Origin: Schaalia radingae | Lineage (GTDB): Bacteria > Actinomycetota > Actinomycetes > Actinomycetales > Actinomycetaceae | Reading direction: 5' to 3' | DNA: 64,000 bases | Assembly (NCBI RefSeq): GCF_900106055.1 | Contig: NZ_LT629792.1 | Location: 2,108,001-2,172,000, forward strand | Part shown: piece after piece, positions 24,899 through 36,214 of the stretch | How the letters are laid out: each line of letters starts with the position of its first letter | Numbering within the stretch: the first letter of the stretch is position 1 | The notes under the pieces: generated by a model | The model's database searches: none | What the model was told of the DNA's origin: nothing | Seen by the model: the letters and a program-made list of their open reading frames with translations, nothing else | Program-made: the position numbers and the translations under genes

Positions 24899-26802
24899 CC
24901 CGACACCCTGTGCGCACCCTCGGTGATGTGTACGACCACCCTGTTGGACGCGACGTCCTGGACAAGATCGCGTTGCAGATTGGAGTGTCGCCCTCGTTCA
25001 TCGTGAACCCGCTGACGCGCCGGCTCCCATTGACGGTTCTGGATCGCGTGGCTGGGCGAGCAGCGCCGGGACTGGTCGCGGCGCTCACGGATTTGTTGGA
25101 GATGAATCCCGACCGGCTCGATGACGCCGACACCCACACCGAGGGACAGTCCGAGCCCCCCTGGTGGCAGGGCGCCGTTTTCTACCAGATCTATCCGCGC
25201 AGTTTCGCAGACTCGAACGGCGACGGGATCGGTGATCTGCGCGGCATCATCGGCAAACTTGATTACCTTCAAACACTGGGCGTTGACTGCCTGTGGCTCT
25301 CCCCCATCTTCGATTCACCCAACGATGATATGGGCTATGACGTGCGAGATTATCGCGCAGTCATGGATCTGATGGGGTCGATGGAGGATCTGGACGAGCT
25401 CATCGAACAGGTTCACGCGCGCGATATGCGCATTATTTTGGACCTGGTTGTCAACCACTCCTCCGCCGAGCACGAATGGTTCCAGGAAGCGCTGCGTGAT
25501 CCAGACGGCGACAAGGCGGCGTACTACTTCCTTCGTGAAGGCTCTTCCGACGCGCCGCCCAACAACTGGGTGTCATTCTTTTCCGGGTCGGCCTGGCGCT
25601 GGTTTGATGACATCAAGCGTTGGGGCATGCACCTGTTCGCACCCTCGCAAATGGATCTGAACTGGGACAATCCTGCGGTTCGTCGCGAAGTTGCCGACAT
25701 TGTGCAGTTCTGGCTGGCTCGAGGCATCGACGGTTTCCGCATGGATGTCATCAACTACATTTCGAAAAACGCGGGCCTGCCCAATGGCGTGCCGGCAGTG
25801 GGTGAGCTGGTCGGTTTCACCGGCATCGAGCGCTACTTCATCGGGCCTCATCTGCACGATTATTTGCGTGAGCTGAGGTCGGCAGGCTTCACACGACCGG
25901 ACGGCTCCCACGCTCTCATGGTGGGCGAAACACCGGGGATCGGCATCGAGGTAGGTCGCCTTCTGACCAATCGGCAGCGTCGCGAAATGGATCTGATCTT
26001 CAACTTCGACGTCCTTGAGCCCCCCGGAAAGATCCGTTGGGATGACTACCGCTATCCTCCCGCCTACTTCCTGGATTTCTATCTGCGCTACCTGCGCCGT
26101 CTGGGGCCCAGCGACCAGATGGCGATTTTCGCGGAGAATCACGATAATCCGCGCATCGTCAGCAAGATCACCCTCGATCCGCGCTGGCGCGGTGCGGTGG
26201 CCAAACTGATCGCCGCGATTTCACTGACCCTGCCCGGCACGCCCTTCATTTTCCAGGGGCAGGAGCTCGGCGCAGTCAACCAGAATTTCACCAGCCTCGA
26301 CCAGCTTCGCGACGTCGAATCACTGAACTATTTCCGCGAACTCATCGACGGCGGTGCGGCGCGCGATGAGGCCTGGGACCGCATCCTCGCTGGTTCACGC
26401 GATCATGCGCGCGTCCCCATGCGCTGGACTGTCGAGGGTGGCTTCACGACTGGCCAGCCGTGGATTACGGGGACCGACATGGAGGCGGGATGGAGCGCCG
26501 CCGAACAGCTGGACGATGAGCATTCGGTTCTGAACTTCTACCGCTATCTGATCAGTGTGCGCCAGTACTTTGCACACGATGACTTCACGCTGCTCACACG
26601 CAGCGGGCACTATGCAGCGTGGACGCGCGGGCACTACCTGGTTGAGGTCAACTTGTCAGAGCGAACGATCAGGCGTCCCCTGAGCGTGAGACGGATGCCC
26701 GGCCGAACTGTGATGACATCACTGGGATCAACGGTTAGGAGCGAACGCCCTCGTCCCGATGAGTTGCCGCCGTACGGGGTGCTGATCCGCCTGCTCGACT
26801 AA
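24895..26802 (+). CDS. GH13 alpha-glucosidase (oligo-1,6-glucosidase-like) with extra N-terminal module
   Basis: A 635-residue enzyme. Residues 1-85 form an unrecognised module (DVYDHPVGRDVLDKIALQIG). The GH13 barrel follows from WWQGAVFYQIYPRSFADSNG. Catalytic residues are visible: nucleophile Asp284 in GFRMDVIN, acid/base Glu345 in MVGETPG and Asp417 in AENHDNPR. DSNGDGIGDLRGI is typical of the oligo-1,6-glucosidase/alpha-glucosidase branch. It acts in the cytoplasm (no signal peptide) on sugar imported by the coupled symporter. The extension before the barrel is not part of the usual family length (about 550). Confidence 0.92.
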   Translation: MTRHPVRTLGDVYDHPVGRDVLDKIALQIGVSPSFIVNPLTRRLPLTVLDRVAGRAAPGLVAALTDLLEMNPDRLDDADTHTEGQSEPPWWQGAVFYQIYPRSFADSNGDGIGDLRGIIGKLDYLQTLGVDCLWLSPIFDSPNDDMGYDVRDYRAVMDLMGSMEDLDELIEQVHARDMRIILDLVVNHSSAEHEWFQEALRDPDGDKAAYYFLREGSSDAPPNNWVSFFSGSAWRWFDDIKRWGMHLFAPSQMDLNWDNPAVRREVADIVQFWLARGIDGFRMDVINYISKNAGLPNGVPAVGELVGFTGIERYFIGPHLHDYLRELRSAGFTRPDGSHALMVGETPGIGIEVGRLLTNRQRREMDLIFNFDVLEPPGKIRWDDYRYPPAYFLDFYLRYLRRLGPSDQMAIFAENHDNPRIVSKITLDPRWRGAVAKLIAAISLTLPGTPFIFQGQELGAVNQNFTSLDQLRDVESLNYFRELIDGGAARDEAWDRILAGSRDHARVPMRWTVEGGFTTGQPWITGTDMEAGWSAAEQLDDEHSVLNFYRYLISVRQYFAHDDFTLLTRSGHYAAWTRGHYLVEVNLSERTIRRPLSVRRMPGRTVMTSLGSTVRSERPRPDELPPYGVLIRLLD

Positions 26803-26915
26803 CACTCAGGAGCGATCCGCGATCCGGCACGTGGGCATCTGAGACCCATACTCGCCACGGCAGGATCTTTCGATTCTGTGCCGCTCCGCCGGTGCAACTC
26901 CGCCTCCGCCGCGGC

Positions 26916-27160
26916 TATGCACATACCCCTAGATTTAAGTCCCTGGCATGCACATACCCCTAGATTCACAAGTGCTTTGTACACATACCCCTAGTTTTGG
27001 GGCCCTGTATGCACATACCCCTAGATTTAAGACCTCGAGCCCCGAGCAGTGAAATCCGTACGCACTCTGACCAGCAAAAATAGAAAAATGCCATAACGAG
27101 GAGCCGTTAGATCTAGGGGTATGTGCACGCGAGCACTACTTTTTAGGGGTATGTGCACGA
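26916..27160. repeat. Six-copy repeat array, core GCACATACCCCTAG
   Basis: Four direct copies start at about 26916, 26947, 26978 and 27007 (spacing 31, 31 and 29 bp). Two inverted copies (TAGGGGTATGTGCA-type) lie at 27110-27130 and 27140-27160. Cores read GCACATACCCCTAGATTTA with small changes. The copies sit in the convergent gap (26803-27256) between the alpha-glucosidase and the epimerase. This gap otherwise shows no gene and no clear rho-independent terminator. Confidence 0.85.
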
Positions 27161-27256
27161 GGCGGAGATGATCACACCACGCTCGCGCCATAAGCGGCCC
27201 GGTCCCAATCTGCAACCGACTCAACCGCAGGGCGGGGATACTCTCGACGACCTCCG

Positions 27257-28150
27257 TCACAGAGCAAAGGACATTGCGCGCGACACGGTCGGGTGCACAA
27301 AGGTGAAGCCAGCTTCTTCCAGGACACGCGCATGCACACGCTGGTCGGCCATCAGTAAGGAATCGGCGGCATCACGCGTGAGCGACATGCGCAGCGCCCA
27401 CTTCGGAACCGGGAGCCAGAAGGGGCGGCTCAGCCGATCAGCCAGCTCAGAGCCAATGTCATTCATGGTTGCCATTTCGGGCGCCGTCAGGTTGATCGGT
27501 CCGCCAAGGCGTTGGTCGATCACGCATCGCAATGCGCGCACCTCATCAATCAGAGAGATCCACGGAATATGCTGCTGGCCATCTCCCAGTGGCCCACTCA
27601 CGCACAACTTCGTCAGAGGAATCAGCGGTTTCAACAGGGCTTCACGGTGGATGATCGAGGATGTGCGGCACCTCGCCACGGTCGTCACGTCTTCAGACTG
27701 CCGCGCTTCATCTTCCCACGCACGACAAATGGACGCCAGATAGGTGTCACCGCTACTCGACCCTTCATCGAGTTCTTCGCCGGGACGATCCCCATAAATA
27801 CCCACGGCCGATCCGGCCACAAACTGCGGCGCACCCTGCCCGATCTGTGCCAATGCCTGAGCAACAGTGCGGGTGGGATCCACACGCGAATGCAGCAGCG
27901 TCTCACGGTACCGTTTCGTCCACGGGAAGGACGCGATGCTCGCGCCGTTCAATGTGACAACGGCTCGAGCACCCTCGAGCACGCGAGGGTCAAGCGGGGC
28001 TGAGCCGGGTGCCCACTGCACTTCGTTCGCGGTACGCGCCGGACGCCTGACCAGCGCAATCACCCGGTACCCGTCTTCGTGCAACGATCGCGACAAGGTT
28101 CGACCGATCAGGCCTGACGCGCCGGCAACAACCACAGTTTCCTGTACCAT
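27257..28150 (-). CDS. TIGR01777-type NAD(P)-dependent epimerase/oxidoreductase
   Basis: A 297-residue SDR-like protein with GASGLIGRTLSRSL near the N-terminus, VVTLNGASI (gap where most SDRs have a longer loop), SAVGIYGDR as the active-site stretch, and HIPWISLIDEVRAL followed by GPINLTAPE. These are the hallmarks of the TIGR01777 (SDR39U1/YfcH-like) family, whose substrate is unknown. A DUF1731-like tail (LPVPKWALRM) ends the protein. It is transcribed toward the repeat array. Confidence 0.88.
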   Translation of the reverse strand: MVQETVVVAGASGLIGRTLSRSLHEDGYRVIALVRRPARTANEVQWAPGSAPLDPRVLEGARAVVTLNGASIASFPWTKRYRETLLHSRVDPTRTVAQALAQIGQGAPQFVAGSAVGIYGDRPGEELDEGSSSGDTYLASICRAWEDEARQSEDVTTVARCRTSSIIHREALLKPLIPLTKLCVSGPLGDGQQHIPWISLIDEVRALRCVIDQRLGGPINLTAPEMATMNDIGSELADRLSRPFWLPVPKWALRMSLTRDAADSLLMADQRVHARVLEEAGFTFVHPTVSRAMSFAL

Positions 28151-28232
28151 CAGCGCTCATGCTACACGACGGTTCGTGCTCGGTGGAGACGATCGACCAC
28201 ACGACTCAGACGCGCGCTGCGATAATGACCCC

Positions 28233-28345
28233 ATGACTTCACAGCCCCATCTCCACGCCGACGGAAGGCCTCCGAGCCCTGATTGTCGATGACGAGGTCT
28301 CTCTGGCCGACCTGCTCTCCTCGGCACTGCGATACGATTGGTTCC
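28233..28345 (+). pseudogene. Remnant of an OmpR-type response regulator N-terminus
   Basis: The ATG at 28233 starts MTSQPHLHADG. A shift near 28265 is then needed to read LRALIVDDEVSLADLLSSAL followed by RYD, the beginning of a receiver domain with its acidic pair. The sequence then departs from the family (WFLRIRSYMKSD) and stops. The gene is therefore frameshifted and truncated. It lies just upstream of a surface-protein gene. No kinase partner is nearby. Confidence 0.7.
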
Positions 28346-28698
28346 TACGCATACGCTCCTACATGAAGTCAGACTCTGCAATACTTACCGTTCATTTACT
28401 TTTCAAACGATCGATAATAAGGAAATTCTCTCCAGAATCTGCCCAGACTGCTATGATTTTTCTGCATCCCATCTAGACCTGATGACATTCAGTGCGGGTT
28501 TTCACAGACGCCCTCGTCACTGCACAAGGACGATAAGACGCCGTGGCGCTTCACACACGATGCCCATCGGGTGCAATGGGACTCAACAGATTCTTTAACT
28601 CAACTGTGAGCGCCCGACTATCCCGTCCGTGCTCACTGACCTACGACGTTGCGATGCCATCAGTCGGCAACGCAACAGGCGAAAGGGCTGAAAACGCC
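28346..28698. other. AT-rich non-coding stretch before the surface protein gene
   Basis: Lower GC than its surroundings, no gene recognised. It contains a copy of CGCCCTCGTC at 28509-28518. The promoter of the surface protein is probably here. It may have entered together with the deletion that truncated the regulator. Confidence 0.45.
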
Positions 28699-30705
28699 AT
28701 GAAATCTCACTTCACAGTGCGTGCCAGAAAAGCCGCGGCGCTGCTCGGGGCGTCGATCGTAGCTGCCACAGCGTTTGTTGTACCGATACAGCAGAGCAGC
28801 CAGGCTGCAGAGCGACCATTCCCCAGTTATGAGCTGTCGTACCAACGCATCGTTGGACAGAAAGATCCAAATTTCAATCCTGAGACCGATGAGGGTGACG
28901 GATGCATTCACTCAGCAAATCCGGAGCTGGCGCCCCTCCCCTTCTTTGGCTTCGAATCGGCCGCCATCAACCAGTGTGACGGCATGCGCGTAAAAGTTCG
29001 GTGGTTCTACGACAAGAGCCTTGATTCCGAAACTACTGCTCCTACGCTCGAATTCCGCTTCGGCACGACGTGGCAGTACACGCAGGTCGATAATCCCGAT
29101 TCCAATGCGTATATCTGGAAGCCCGTGGAAAATTTCCTTTACGACGGGCAGCCAACCGACATTTATAAGGCCGACGATCCGGTGGTCAAGGACAGCAACG
29201 GCAATTTTGTGCGTATGCACAACGGCAAGGGGTTCTACGAGCCTATTCACTTTGTCTTTGAAGACACCTTCGGCCCGGGCGTTGAGCACACCATGCAATA
29301 CGACGTCTATTTGCCGTACAACGCTGACTGGGGCGGCATGACTTTTGGCACCGGGTCCACGGGCGATACACACGGCGGATCGATCGGCGCGAAGGCGAAC
29401 GGTATGACTGTGCCGATCGCTGCGAAAATGGATGTACGCTACGTCCTCGACTCCGAGTATCGTGCAGCTCGCGGTTTTCCTCAGGCGTCCAGCAGCTCGA
29501 CCGATGAATCCCAGTCGGCAGGTCTTCCGAACGAAATTGCCGGCAAAGACGAAGTATTGAAGAACCAGTATACGGCACGCCCACAAGCCGGATGGGGTCG
29601 CCAATTGGAGGGCTCAACCTACACAACGCTTGACTGCCTTGAAGCTGAAGGTCAGCAGCTTACCGAACTTGCCAATTCAGTGCCGATCAACAAGATTTAC
29701 CCGAACCTGAATTCTGACGCGGCTGTTCCGCTCGAGGCAGCGTCGGGTACTGCGTTCTTCGCACGATATCCCTACCAGTATTACCTCACCGGCGGACGGA
29801 CGTGGGACTCCCTTTCGGGGCAAAGGTACATGAATCTCAATTCTGAGACAGGGGAATTTGAGCCATTCACCGATAAGAATGGTAATCAGCTCGTTTTCCC
29901 ATATAAGCCGACGCCGCAGTCCCTCATTGCCGACATTCCGGGATACAAGTATGTCGGCTTCGACCTGCCGACGATGAAAAACGGCGCATATAAGGGCCTG
30001 ACCAGTGAAGGTTATCCTGAATACCAGGACGGCCCGAACGTGGCGTCCAGATATCACAAGTCGAATGAAAAGACTCAGCACTTCTACTACACCTATGAGA
30101 AGATCAAGGGAGCCTTCAACTTGTCGAAGGTGAGCACGCTCGATAAGACTCCCATTGCCGGAGCTGAGTTTGAGCTCTACCAGGTTATCGATCCCACGGT
30201 CAGTGCCTGCGGCGTGCAACCGGATCTAACCGATACGAGTACGGTGAATATCTGCCCGCTCAAGAACGGCGCTGAAAACACTGCCCCCGAGTGCAGCAAG
30301 ACGGTTCGCCGCATCACTTTGGACAACATGACTGATGGCAAGATCATCACTGACGCTGAGGGTGCTTATGTGGCACCTCAACAGTCACTGGCGTCTGACA
30401 CCACCTACCTGCTCAAGGAGGTCGCTGTTCCCGATCCCTACCGCATCGACAACGCGTGGACGCAGTTCAATGTTCCGTTGCAGACATCTGACGACCAGAC
30501 TGTGTCGACCCCGACGGTGACAGTCAAGAACCCCGAATCGGTTCCTCCGCCGGAAGTGCCTCCAACACCGCCGACGAAGACCCCGCCCAAAAAAGTTGTC
30601 CTGTCGAACACAGGCGCCAACGCTGCAGATCTTGCGGCTGCGTGCGTCGCCTTGGTGGCTGCAGGTGGCATGACGCTGATGCTTCGTCGCCGCTCGTCCA
30701 AGTAG
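28699..30705 (+). CDS. Cell-wall-anchored Cna-B domain surface protein (LPXTG-like)
   Basis: About 668 residues. A signal peptide (AALLGASIVAATAFVVPIQQ, cut near SQAAE) is followed by a large extracellular region with several Cys (GCIHSAN, NQCDGM). A SpaA/Cna-B prealbumin-like domain spans about residues 485-630 (FNLSKVSTLDKTPIAGAEFE to TYLLKEVAVP). A Pro-rich wall spacer (PPPEVPPTPPTKTPPKK) precedes the sorting signal LSNTGA, a hydrophobic helix and RRRSSK. It is presumably displayed or polymerised by a sortase that is not in this window. The ATG at 28699 gives a normal signal peptide. In-frame ATGs upstream would add a non-signal stretch. Adhesin or minor pilin is the likely role (inference). 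Confidence 0.88.
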   Translation: MKSHFTVRARKAAALLGASIVAATAFVVPIQQSSQAAERPFPSYELSYQRIVGQKDPNFNPETDEGDGCIHSANPELAPLPFFGFESAAINQCDGMRVKVRWFYDKSLDSETTAPTLEFRFGTTWQYTQVDNPDSNAYIWKPVENFLYDGQPTDIYKADDPVVKDSNGNFVRMHNGKGFYEPIHFVFEDTFGPGVEHTMQYDVYLPYNADWGGMTFGTGSTGDTHGGSIGAKANGMTVPIAAKMDVRYVLDSEYRAARGFPQASSSSTDESQSAGLPNEIAGKDEVLKNQYTARPQAGWGRQLEGSTYTTLDCLEAEGQQLTELANSVPINKIYPNLNSDAAVPLEAASGTAFFARYPYQYYLTGGRTWDSLSGQRYMNLNSETGEFEPFTDKNGNQLVFPYKPTPQSLIADIPGYKYVGFDLPTMKNGAYKGLTSEGYPEYQDGPNVASRYHKSNEKTQHFYYTYEKIKGAFNLSKVSTLDKTPIAGAEFELYQVIDPTVSACGVQPDLTDTSTVNICPLKNGAENTAPECSKTVRRITLDNMTDGKIITDAEGAYVAPQQSLASDTTYLLKEVAVPDPYRIDNAWTQFNVPLQTSDDQTVSTPTVTVKNPESVPPPEVPPTPPTKTPPKKVVLSNTGANAADLAAACVALVAAGGMTLMLRRRSSK

Positions 30706-30760
30706 CTATTGCCGAGGGGGTTGTCGACTGACCGCCCCTCAACGGCATCGCTCAATATCG

Positions 30761-30798
30761 GCCGGGTTCGTTACCTTCACGGTAGCGAGCCCGGCTTT
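30761..30798 (+). terminator. Rho-independent terminator of the surface protein gene
   Basis: GCCGGGTTCGTTACC pairs with GGTAGCGAGCCCGGC (15 bp with two G-T pairs), loop TTCAC, followed by TTT. It sits 55 bp after the stop codon. Confidence 0.85.
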
Positions 30799-30970
30799 CA
30801 TATCTGCAGATCATGATTCGTAGCATCTGGTGGTCACACATCCGCATAATGCGCCCCACACTGATTCATTCGGTATGCCAGTCAAGAGTTGCATGATGCA
30901 GACTTATCTGCTGGACGCCGGAAACAGCAGCGCATCATCACGCCTTTTCGTTGATGCTACGCAAGAAACA

Positions 30971-31044
30971 TGGAGCGGGCGACGGGAATCGAACCCGCCT
31001 TTACAGCTTGGGAAGCTGTCGTTCTACCGATGAACTACGCCCGC
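30971..31044 (-). tRNA. tRNA-Gly (anticodon CCC)
   Basis: The complement folds as a cloverleaf: acceptor GCGGGCG/CGCCCGC, D stem GTTC/GAAC, anticodon stem ACAGC/GCTGT with loop TTCCCAA (anticodon CCC, Gly), 4-nt variable loop, and T arm GCGGG-TTCGATT-CCCGT. CCA is encoded at the 3' end (30971-30973). Confidence 0.95.
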
Positions 31045-31172
31045 AATGGCGTCACTTTCTTCTCAAAGACGCTTCACGATGATAACTGTTTCCGAGCGCT
31101 AACACCAATTCAGAACACAAAGTGGACACCCACGCAAATCGCGCCACACGCATTACGCCTACCATAGAGGCC

Positions 31173-31610
31173 GTGACCATCACGCAGCATCAACCGGTAC
31201 GCCCCGTCGTGGGCGCAGCAATCGTCGACAGTCTTGACCGGCCCCACCAGCTCCTGGCAGCGGCACGCTCCTATCCACCCGAGTTGGCCGGCCGGTTCGA
31301 ACTTCCCGGCGGAAAAGTGGAGCCAGGTGAGAACGCGATGGACGCCCTCGTCCGTGAGGTGCGTGAAGAACTAGGGACGACTATTGAACTGGGCGCCCAG
31401 GTCGCAGGACCGCTCGACGGATGGTGGCCGATCCTTGGGACACGCACAATGGCCGTGTGGCTGGCGCAGGTCTCGCCGGGTTCCAAGGCGCCGCGAGCTG
31501 GATCCTCCCATCAGCGTATTCAATGGGTTCCGCTCGAGGAAGCGCTGAGGTTGAACTGGCTGGATCCTGATTTTCCAATCGTGCAGGCGATCATTGACCA
31601 GTGCGCATGA
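31173..31610 (+). CDS. Nudix hydrolase (MutT-like)
   Basis: About 145 residues with the Nudix box [20 protein letters not shown] continuing EELG, following VVGAAIV and LLAAARSYP. The size and the [11 protein letters not shown] spelling are those of 8-oxo-dGTP/NTP sanitising MutT proteins. The start is uncertain: the GTG at 31173 is near AGAGG (too close). A frame open from 31122 would add 17 residues. Confidence 0.88.
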   Translation: MTITQHQPVRPVVGAAIVDSLDRPHQLLAAARSYPPELAGRFELPGGKVEPGENAMDALVREVREELGTTIELGAQVAGPLDGWWPILGTRTMAVWLAQVSPGSKAPRAGSSHQRIQWVPLEEALRLNWLDPDFPIVQAIIDQCA

Positions 31611-31724
31611 ACCGACACGGGTGAATCCCCGCTCTCATTTTCCGCTGGCACCGCGCTATTCGCGCACTCAGCAGATTTCAACATAATTTGACGACACACA
31701 GTACGCTTCTGTCAGAATACAATT

Positions 31725-32495
31725 ATGCCGAAGATTATTGGATCGACTCTTGCGGCTCATCGCGAGCTGACTCGCAGCCGACTTTTTACTGCCCTGTCAG
31801 AACTGCTGTCCGAAGAACCGTTCGATGCCATCACCATGGCACAGATTGCCGAACGTGCCGAAGTGGGACGAACTGCCGTGTATAACCACTTCAGCGACAA
31901 GGAAGCTCTGCTGCTGGCATTCATGGAGGATGCCACCGCCAAGTTCGCTAACTTCCTCAGGGACAAGCTGGCCGGAATTGACGATCCGATCGAGCAACTC
32001 ACCGTATATCTGCGCTCCTATCTCGATCTCAAAGATCAGTTTCATCTCGCATCGAGCATCACGCTGAGCAAGCAGGTATCGTCACAGCACACTGCCCGCC
32101 TCCATGACCACGCCGGAATCGTTGAGCATATCCTGCTCCACATCCTGGAAGCAGCAATGGCACAGGGGCGCATTCCACAGCAGAACTTGTTGACGCTGGT
32201 TGCGCTGATTCACTCATGTCTGGCCGGCGTGCGAGTACCGACACATTCGCCTGCAGACTCACCGGCAGATGCGCCTGACAACGCGCGCGCAGGAAGCGAC
32301 GAGGATGCCGCGAGCCGCACCGATGCCCGAGAAGCCACAATCGGCACCGTCGTGGCGTTTATTCTCAGAGCGATCGGTGTGGCGGCCGATGAAGTTTCCC
32401 TGCCTCCAGCTGAGCAGCTTGAACGAGCGCACTCGCAAACCTCCGGCAGCACCGATTCTCTCGCGATACTGCGCTGCCCTGTTGCGCACGGCTGA
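31725..32495 (+). CDS. TetR family transcriptional regulator
   Basis: A 256-residue regulator. The N-terminal HTH (LLSEEPFDAITMAQIAERAE, then VGRTAVYNHFSDKEALLLAF) is unmistakable. The C-terminal ligand domain is followed by a disordered insert (residues 182-210, HSPADSPADAPDNARAGSDE) and a final helix, making it longer than most family members. The start ATG lies 2 nt after a TACAAT that could be a -10 element, so a leaderless or very short leader transcript is possible. The target is unknown; no obvious divergent gene. Confidence 0.85.
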   Translation: MPKIIGSTLAAHRELTRSRLFTALSELLSEEPFDAITMAQIAERAEVGRTAVYNHFSDKEALLLAFMEDATAKFANFLRDKLAGIDDPIEQLTVYLRSYLDLKDQFHLASSITLSKQVSSQHTARLHDHAGIVEHILLHILEAAMAQGRIPQQNLLTLVALIHSCLAGVRVPTHSPADSPADAPDNARAGSDEDAASRTDAREATIGTVVAFILRAIGVAADEVSLPPAEQLERAHSQTSGSTDSLAILRCPVAHG

Positions 32496-32656
32496 TACTC
32501 ACAATACGGCCACTCAGCACGAGTTTCCTGACTCACAGTGAGGCGAGGATCTTCACAGCCTGATTGCTCCAGTCATGGAATAATCGTGCATACAGCACAG
32601 TTGAGATAGGTGAAAGGCTGCGGACCGACCGTAGACCACTCATGATGGGAGGCCCT

Positions 32657-33022
32657 ATGAGCACTGTTGAACTGACCAAAGAGACATTCGAGCAGACAAT
32701 CAAGGACAATGACATTGTCCTGGTCGACTTCTGGGCAACGTGGTGCGGACCGTGCCAGCAGTTCGGCCCTGTTTTCGAAGAAGCGTCGAACAAGCACGAG
32801 GACATCGTCTTCGGCAAGATCGACACCGATCAGCAGCAGGAACTGGCCACCGCCATGCAGATCAGCTCAATCCCCACGGTGATGGGTTTCCGCGATGGTA
32901 TTGCCGTTTTCCGCCAGTCCGGCGCTCTGCCGGCAGTCGCGCTGGAGGATCTGATCACTCAGATTCAGAACCTCGACATGGATGATGTGCGCGCCAAGAT
33001 CGCAGAGCAGAAGAACCAGTAG
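32657..33022 (+). CDS. trxA: Thioredoxin
   Basis: A 121-residue thioredoxin with the active site WATWCGPCQQFGP and the cis-Pro segment SIPTVMGF. The C-terminal 15 residues extend slightly beyond the minimal fold. The ATG has GGGAGG 6 nt upstream. Frames that extend to 32564 are not used. It is a monocistronic gene with its own strong terminator at 33049-33083. Confidence 0.93.
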   Translation: MSTVELTKETFEQTIKDNDIVLVDFWATWCGPCQQFGPVFEEASNKHEDIVFGKIDTDQQQELATAMQISSIPTVMGFRDGIAVFRQSGALPAVALEDLITQIQNLDMDDVRAKIAEQKNQ

Positions 33023-33048
33023 GCTTTTCGCACTCACGCGTGAACGCA

Positions 33049-33083
33049 GTCGCCCTCGTCAGTTATTGATTGACGAGGGCGAC
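33049..33083. terminator. Bidirectional terminator between trxA and asd
   Basis: A perfect 13-bp inverted repeat, GTCGCCCTCGTCA (33049-33061) and TGACGAGGGCGAC (33071-33083), with a 9-nt loop, between convergent genes. The stem consists of the recurring 13-mer described in the findings. Confidence 0.9.
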
Positions 33084-33114
33084 GCTGTTTGTCTGGGGCG
33101 CAGGTGGATGGAAG

Positions 33115-35507
<2,393 letters not shown>

Positions 35508-35608
35508 TTTGTCTCGTTTCCTTGTGATCAACCTGGGATGGGTTTCCCCTTCATCCTATGAGTCTGCGACTCGTGACGGAAAGGTGCCCGCTATGCGGTC
35601 GCGTGGAG

Positions 35609-36205
35609 TTATTCGGCGCGACGGCGGCCTTCGAGCGCGCGCCCCAACGTCACGGGATCGGCGTATTCCAGGTCGCCCCCCATTGGCAGTCCCATAGCCA
35701 GGCGCGAGGTCATCACGCCGATTGTGGACAGGGTGCGCGAGAGGTAGGAGGCGGTTGCTTCGCCTTCAATGGTGGGGTTCGTGGCCACGATAACTTCTTG
35801 AACCGTGCCGTCCTGAAGGCGAGTGAGCAGTTGACGCACACGCAGTTGATCAGGCCCCACGCCATGAATCGGGTCGATCGCTCCGCCCAGGACGTGATAG
35901 CGCCCTTTGAACACTCTCGCATTCTCAATGGCACGAATATCTTTGGGCTCTTCGACAACGCAGATCACTGATCCGTCGCGCGCGGGGTTACGGCAGATGG
36001 TGCACTGGTCGGCTTCGGTGAGATCACCGCAGATTTCGCAGTGGTGTACTTTTTCGCGCACGGCCTGGATGGCGTCTACCAGGTGCGTCACGTCATCGGG
36101 TTCAGCGTCGAGCAGATACAGGGCCATGCGTTGAGCTGACTTGGGTCCGACACCGGGCAGCATTCCCAATTCATCGATCAGGGTCTGTAAGGCGCCTTCA
36201 AACAC
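35609..36205 (-). CDS. recR: Recombination protein RecR
   Basis: A 198-residue RecR. The HhH region [12 protein letters not shown], a C4 zinc finger ([16 protein letters not shown]) and a Toprim domain ([11 protein letters not shown] through [15 protein letters not shown]) are visible. It acts with RecF/RecO in loading RecA at gaps. It starts with GTG and lies 9 bp after the stop of dnaX, an arrangement common across bacteria. Confidence 0.96.
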   Translation of the reverse strand: MFEGALQTLIDELGMLPGVGPKSAQRMALYLLDAEPDDVTHLVDAIQAVREKVHHCEICGDLTEADQCTICRNPARDGSVICVVEEPKDIRAIENARVFKGRYHVLGGAIDPIHGVGPDQLRVRQLLTRLQDGTVQEVIVATNPTIEGEATASYLSRTLSTIGVMTSRLAMGLPMGGDLEYADPVTLGRALEGRRRAE

Positions 36206-36214
36206 GAGTCACAC

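Noticed and set aside
26916-27160. CRISPR array
   Set aside because: The repeat unit is only 14-19 bp with 12-13 bp between copies, the between-copy sequence is partly related, two copies are inverted, and no cas genes are near.
30970-31167. Small reading frames over the tRNA-Gly gene
   Set aside because: They are translations of the tRNA itself, a well-known annotation artefact.
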